The notes under the pieces: generated by a model | The model's database searches: none | What the model was told of the DNA's origin: nothing | The model's input: the letters and a program-made list of their open reading frames with translations, nothing else | Assembly: GCF_002156705.1 (NCBI RefSeq) | Contig: NZ_CP019893.1 | Location: 3,658,001 to 3,722,000 of the forward strand | Direction of reading: 5' to 3' | From: Natrarchaeobaculum aegyptiacum | Lineage (GTDB): Archaea > Halobacteriota > Halobacteria > Halobacteriales > Natrialbaceae | Length of the DNA stretch: 64,000 bases | Shown here: positions 61,616-64,000 of the stretch, in pieces | Layout of the letters: each line of letters opens with the position of its first letter | Numbering within the stretch: the stretch's first letter is position 1 | Program-made: the position numbers and the translations under genes

Positions 61616-62014
61616 ATGGCTATCGATCCATCCATCTCGGGAGGTTCTGCAATTGACAGGTGGGATGAATTACATCGGACACTTTCAGCCCAGGAAAGAC
61701 GGATGATCATATATTCGTTGATGGAGGCCCCACAGAGCGAACGGGTTCCGCTCCCGGAGGCTGCAACGGCACCGGGAACGTCGTGTGACGCCGAGCAAAT
61801 GAGGATCCGGCTCGAACACAATCACCTCCCTCAGATGGCTACGGCTGGCTACATCCGTTGGGAACGTGATCCGTTCTGTGTACAGCGTGGTCCAAGATTC
61901 AAGGAGGCTGAAGCAATGTTCGAGACGATACACGATTCGATCGATCAGTTTCCCCAGTCGTTGATCACAGGCTGTGAAATCTACGAGGAAATGTATCGTG
62001 ATGGCAACAGATGA
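61616..62014 (+). CDS. DUF7344-like winged-helix protein
   Basis: 132 residues. DELHRTLSAQERRMIIYSLM, a middle spacer, then RLEHNHLPQMATAGYIRWER and PRFKEAEAMFETIHDSI match the haloarchaeal small winged-helix family (DUF7344) often beside HalOD1 proteins. Likely a signalling or transcription partner. Overlaps the following gene by 14 bp. Confidence 0.72.
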   Translation: MAIDPSISGGSAIDRWDELHRTLSAQERRMIIYSLMEAPQSERVPLPEAATAPGTSCDAEQMRIRLEHNHLPQMATAGYIRWERDPFCVQRGPRFKEAEAMFETIHDSIDQFPQSLITGCEIYEEMYRDGNR

Positions 62015-62252
62015 TATCGTAGTTGGGGTCATCGGAGCAGTAGCCAAATCCGATGGTCTGAACCCATCAGAGGTAGACTTCGTCCTCGCCGAGTACATGG
62101 ACCCCGAAGTACTGGAAACGTTGGGTGACATGGAAGACGGCGTCTGGGAACTCACATTCCGTGTTTCCGACCACCAGGTTCGAATTACACACGATGGCGC
62201 GATTTTTGTGAACGGAGTGAAACAAGGTGCGGATACCGCGCGGCAAAAGTAA
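62001..62252 (+). CDS. HalOD1 output-domain protein
   Basis: 83 residues: MATDDIVVGVIGAVAKSDGL, NPSEVDFVLAEYMDPEVLET, then WELTFRVSDHQVRITHDGAI. Typical HalOD1 size and pattern. ATG 62001 lies inside the previous gene, so the two are coupled. It ends where an integrase remnant begins. Confidence 0.75.
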   Translation: MATDDIVVGVIGAVAKSDGLNPSEVDFVLAEYMDPEVLETLGDMEDGVWELTFRVSDHQVRITHDGAIFVNGVKQGADTARQK

Positions 62253-62437
62253 CCCAGTCCGCTCGGTCACCCACGCGGTACCACAGGTGGCGATCACCGG
62301 CCACCTGCTCGAGGTCGAACCGCCGGAGAGCGTATCCGAACGGATGGATGTCGCAAAATATCCCGTAGTAACACTACGATGCCCGCCAACCCGACAGGAA
62401 CGTGGAACGGCGGCGAAAGTTCCTGGAAGGGGGTTAA
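62251..62437 (+). pseudogene. decayed integrase C-terminus
   Basis: In one frame 62251 onward reads NPVRSVTHAVPQVAITGHLL and PESVSERMDVA, clearly like HAVRRGAITYHL and PEVVSERMDVS of the intact integrase at 60044, but Arg-Arg is now Pro-Gln. A shift later, another frame reads HYDARQPDRNVERRRKFLEG and stops at 62437. The gene lost its first 270 residues and is frameshifted. Confidence 0.82.
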
Positions 62438-62641
62438 TGCCGGGATCTGAGACAATGGAAACCCTACGGAGTCTTCCGTTTGTGACGGTTCCCACCGATT
62501 CAATTTCCTCCCGGCCACATCGTTCCTCTCAGCCACTGGCCTCGCCAGCGATCACAGAGTGTCGTCGAAGTGGGGTGAAGCCTGAGCAGTTCAAACTGGA
62601 GGCTGCTGCTCGATTCGGGTGATGTGGGAGCCGCCAGTGCG
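62438..62641. other. 204 bp after integrase remnant
   Basis: No gene and no second copy of the tRNA-Ala 3' core is found here, so an older element's right end (if any) has been lost or changed beyond recognition. Confidence 0.45.
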
Positions 62642-63676
62642 CTACTCGTCTCGTTCCTCGTCGAAGTACTCGAGCGTGAACGCACCGGCGGCGTCGTCGT
62701 CTGCGCCGATGACGCCGAGTGTGAAGTCGCTCTCCTCGAACGGCGTCGTCGAGACGGTGATCGTCTCGTCAGGGCCACCTTCTGCGTAGGCCCGGACGTC
62801 GAAGGAGGCATCGAGGATACCGACGCCGAACGTTCCGCTGCCGCCGTCTCGAGTTACCTCGACTGTGATGGGGTCGCCGGTCAAGACGCTGTAGAGCGCT
62901 GCGTCCTCGAAGCCATCCAGTTCACCGTCGCGCGTCTCACCGGGTTCGATCGGCTCGATGTCGTCCGGTTCCGGTTCTGGGTCCGGCTCTGGATCGTCGG
63001 GGTCCACTGGCTCGTCCGGATCTTCGGCGGGTGGTCGATCCTCGTTGACGTAGGCGAGTTCGTAGGGGCCAGCCGCGTCCGCGTAGTACGTTCTGACGGT
63101 CACGTTGTGGATGCCGGAGTCGACGATTTCGCCGGAGAACTCCGTCGATTCGTCCGGTTCGACCGTCTCCCAGGCGAGTAGCTGGGCACCGGGGCCAAAG
63201 ACGCCGACGTAGAACTCACCGCTTCCGCCCGGCCGGGCGAACTCGATGCGAACCTCGTCACCTGCTTCGGCGTCGAAGCTGTACATACTCCGGTCGAGGA
63301 GACTCTCGATCTCACCTTCGACGGTCTGTCCGGACTCGAGGACTGGCCCCCAGGGGATCTCCTCCGGGTCCAGTTGTGGCTGCGGGTTCTCGAGTCGATC
63401 GGACGGCACTCGAGCGGGCCGGTCGTCAGTTCTCCCGGAGACAGCCCCGCTAGCGATACCGGTCACGCCAGCGAGGGCGAGTCCGGTCGAGCGGAGGAGC
63501 CAGCGTCGTGGTCGACGGCGCGGTTGGTCGTCGCCACGCCGGGAATCGATTCCCGTGAATCCACGGTCCGGGCTCGAGTTCGAGTCCGAGTCTCGATCCC
63601 GTCGGTCGTCGACAGGGGGCTGGTCCCGGTTCTGTTCGGTGCTCCGTCCGCTAACTGGTTCGGTGTCACCTCCCAT
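62642..63676 (-). CDS. Tat-exported protein with paired beta domains
   Basis: 344 residues. An N-terminal Asp/Arg-rich stretch, then a Tat-type signal (PRRRPRRWLLRSTGLALAGV) around residue 53-75. Two similar beta-sandwich domains (GPVLESGQTVEGEIESLLDR and EPGETRDGELDGFEDAALYS, each followed by xVxxxRxGGSGxFxVGxF/I) of pre-peptidase C-terminal type, joined by a Pro/Asp/Glu linker. Secreted surface protein; function unknown. Confidence 0.72.
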   Translation of the reverse strand: MGGDTEPVSGRSTEQNRDQPPVDDRRDRDSDSNSSPDRGFTGIDSRRGDDQPRRRPRRWLLRSTGLALAGVTGIASGAVSGRTDDRPARVPSDRLENPQPQLDPEEIPWGPVLESGQTVEGEIESLLDRSMYSFDAEAGDEVRIEFARPGGSGEFYVGVFGPGAQLLAWETVEPDESTEFSGEIVDSGIHNVTVRTYYADAAGPYELAYVNEDRPPAEDPDEPVDPDDPEPDPEPEPDDIEPIEPGETRDGELDGFEDAALYSVLTGDPITVEVTRDGGSGTFGVGILDASFDVRAYAEGGPDETITVSTTPFEESDFTLGVIGADDDAAGAFTLEYFDEERDE

Positions 63677-63791
63677 CGCGCAGTGACTCCACTCCCGGGG
63701 ATCAAATAGCCCGATTCGAACTCGCGACGACAGTCACTCGAACCGAATCGGTTCGAGGTGGGCTGGTCGACGAACTCGGCAACGAGTGCGA

Positions 63792-64000
63792 TCACGAGCC
63801 ATCGTCGGGCGAGTCGACGACGAGCGAACTGAGCGCCGTTCGCAGGACAGCCGCGTCGGGGTCGCTCACGAGCTGCGCCCCGGCGATTACGACGTACGGT
63901 GGTTCCGGTGGGAAGTCGTCGATCGAGCCCTCGGGGAATTCGTCAGTGTCGGGACCGGGCCAGTCGGCGTCGTCCGTGTCGTCGTTTTCGTCGACGTCGC
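63792..64000 (-). CDS. partial hypothetical protein leaving right edge
   Basis: The last 68 codons are visible: an acidic part (DENDDTDDADWPGPDTDEFP), then PYVVIAGAQLVSDPDAAVLR and TALSSLVVDSPDDGS before the stop at 63792. The start lies beyond 64000. No family recognised. Confidence 0.55.
   Translation of the reverse strand, partial: DVDENDDTDDADWPGPDTDEFPEGSIDDFPPEPPYVVIAGAQLVSDPDAAVLRTALSSLVVDSPDDGS

Noticed and set aside
61263-61706. 147-codon rightward frame beyond attR
   Set aside because: It continues through the AT-rich promoter and start of the DUF7344-like gene, and the opposite strand is equally coding-like; treated as decayed sequence.

Overview
The window is chromosomal DNA of an extremely halophilic archaeon (Halobacteria). 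The signs are high GC with strong G/C preference at third codon positions, very acidic proteins, abundant CTCGAG, leaderless TATA promoters about 25-30 nt before start codons, an archaeal EF-1alpha/S10 pair, HalX, HalOD1 and bacterio-opsin-activator-type regulators, and PGF-CTERM surface anchors. A Natrialbales-like source is my inference; no species is identifiable by eye.

1-42.4 kb is ordinary host chromosome. 0-5.6 kb: DedA-like membrane protein, CBS-ParB protein, RCK-DHH phosphoesterase, a molybdopterin-binding (CinA-type) protein, a metallo-hydrolase, MobB and a zinc-ribbon protein. 6.2-19.1 kb: signalling and surface block with a membrane PAS histidine kinase, a receiver/kinase hybrid, an HxlR-receiver-HalX regulator, a 2,553-residue surface protein with a beta-helix, nine ~103-residue repeats and a PGF-CTERM anchor, and an HTH-10 regulator. 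19.3-26.2 kb: PaaG-like crotonase, acidic repeat protein, putative glycoside hydrolase, pyrBI, RecA-like ATPase, nucleobase permease. 26.3-34 kb: cobalamin genes (fused ChlI/D chelatase divergent from cobN-cbiC-cbiE). 34-42.4 kb: ROK glucokinase, NifU-like scaffold, ACT protein plus homoserine dehydrogenase, a second histidine kinase, EF-1alpha, S10, rhomboid protease and tRNA-Ala(CGC).

42,470-61,116 is an integrated element of about 18.6 kb. Its ends are a 16-bp direct repeat of the tRNA-Ala 3' end, and a tyrosine integrase lies next to the right end. The content matches a temperate SNJ2-type (betapleolipovirus-like) provirus. A rightward early module holds ten small overlapping genes, most of them metal-binding miniproteins, a Dam-type methylase and a large Rep-like protein. 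A leftward structural module encodes small membrane proteins, a PGF-CTERM surface protein, a spike-like protein, a large membrane protein and a VP8-like NTPase. An accessory/lysogeny region holds an AbrB-like regulator, a second recombinase, a ribbon-helix-helix protein, a PhiH1-type repressor and the integrase operon. An ISH3-family insertion sequence (1,390 bp, with visible inverted ends and 5-bp target duplication) splits a universal-stress-protein gene in this region.

61.1-64 kb: directly beyond attR are a DUF7344-like winged helix protein, a HalOD1 protein and a decayed integrase tail, suggesting an older element used the same tRNA site. Host-like secreted protein genes follow. Virus-family assignments are from remembered gene order and motifs; no searches were run.
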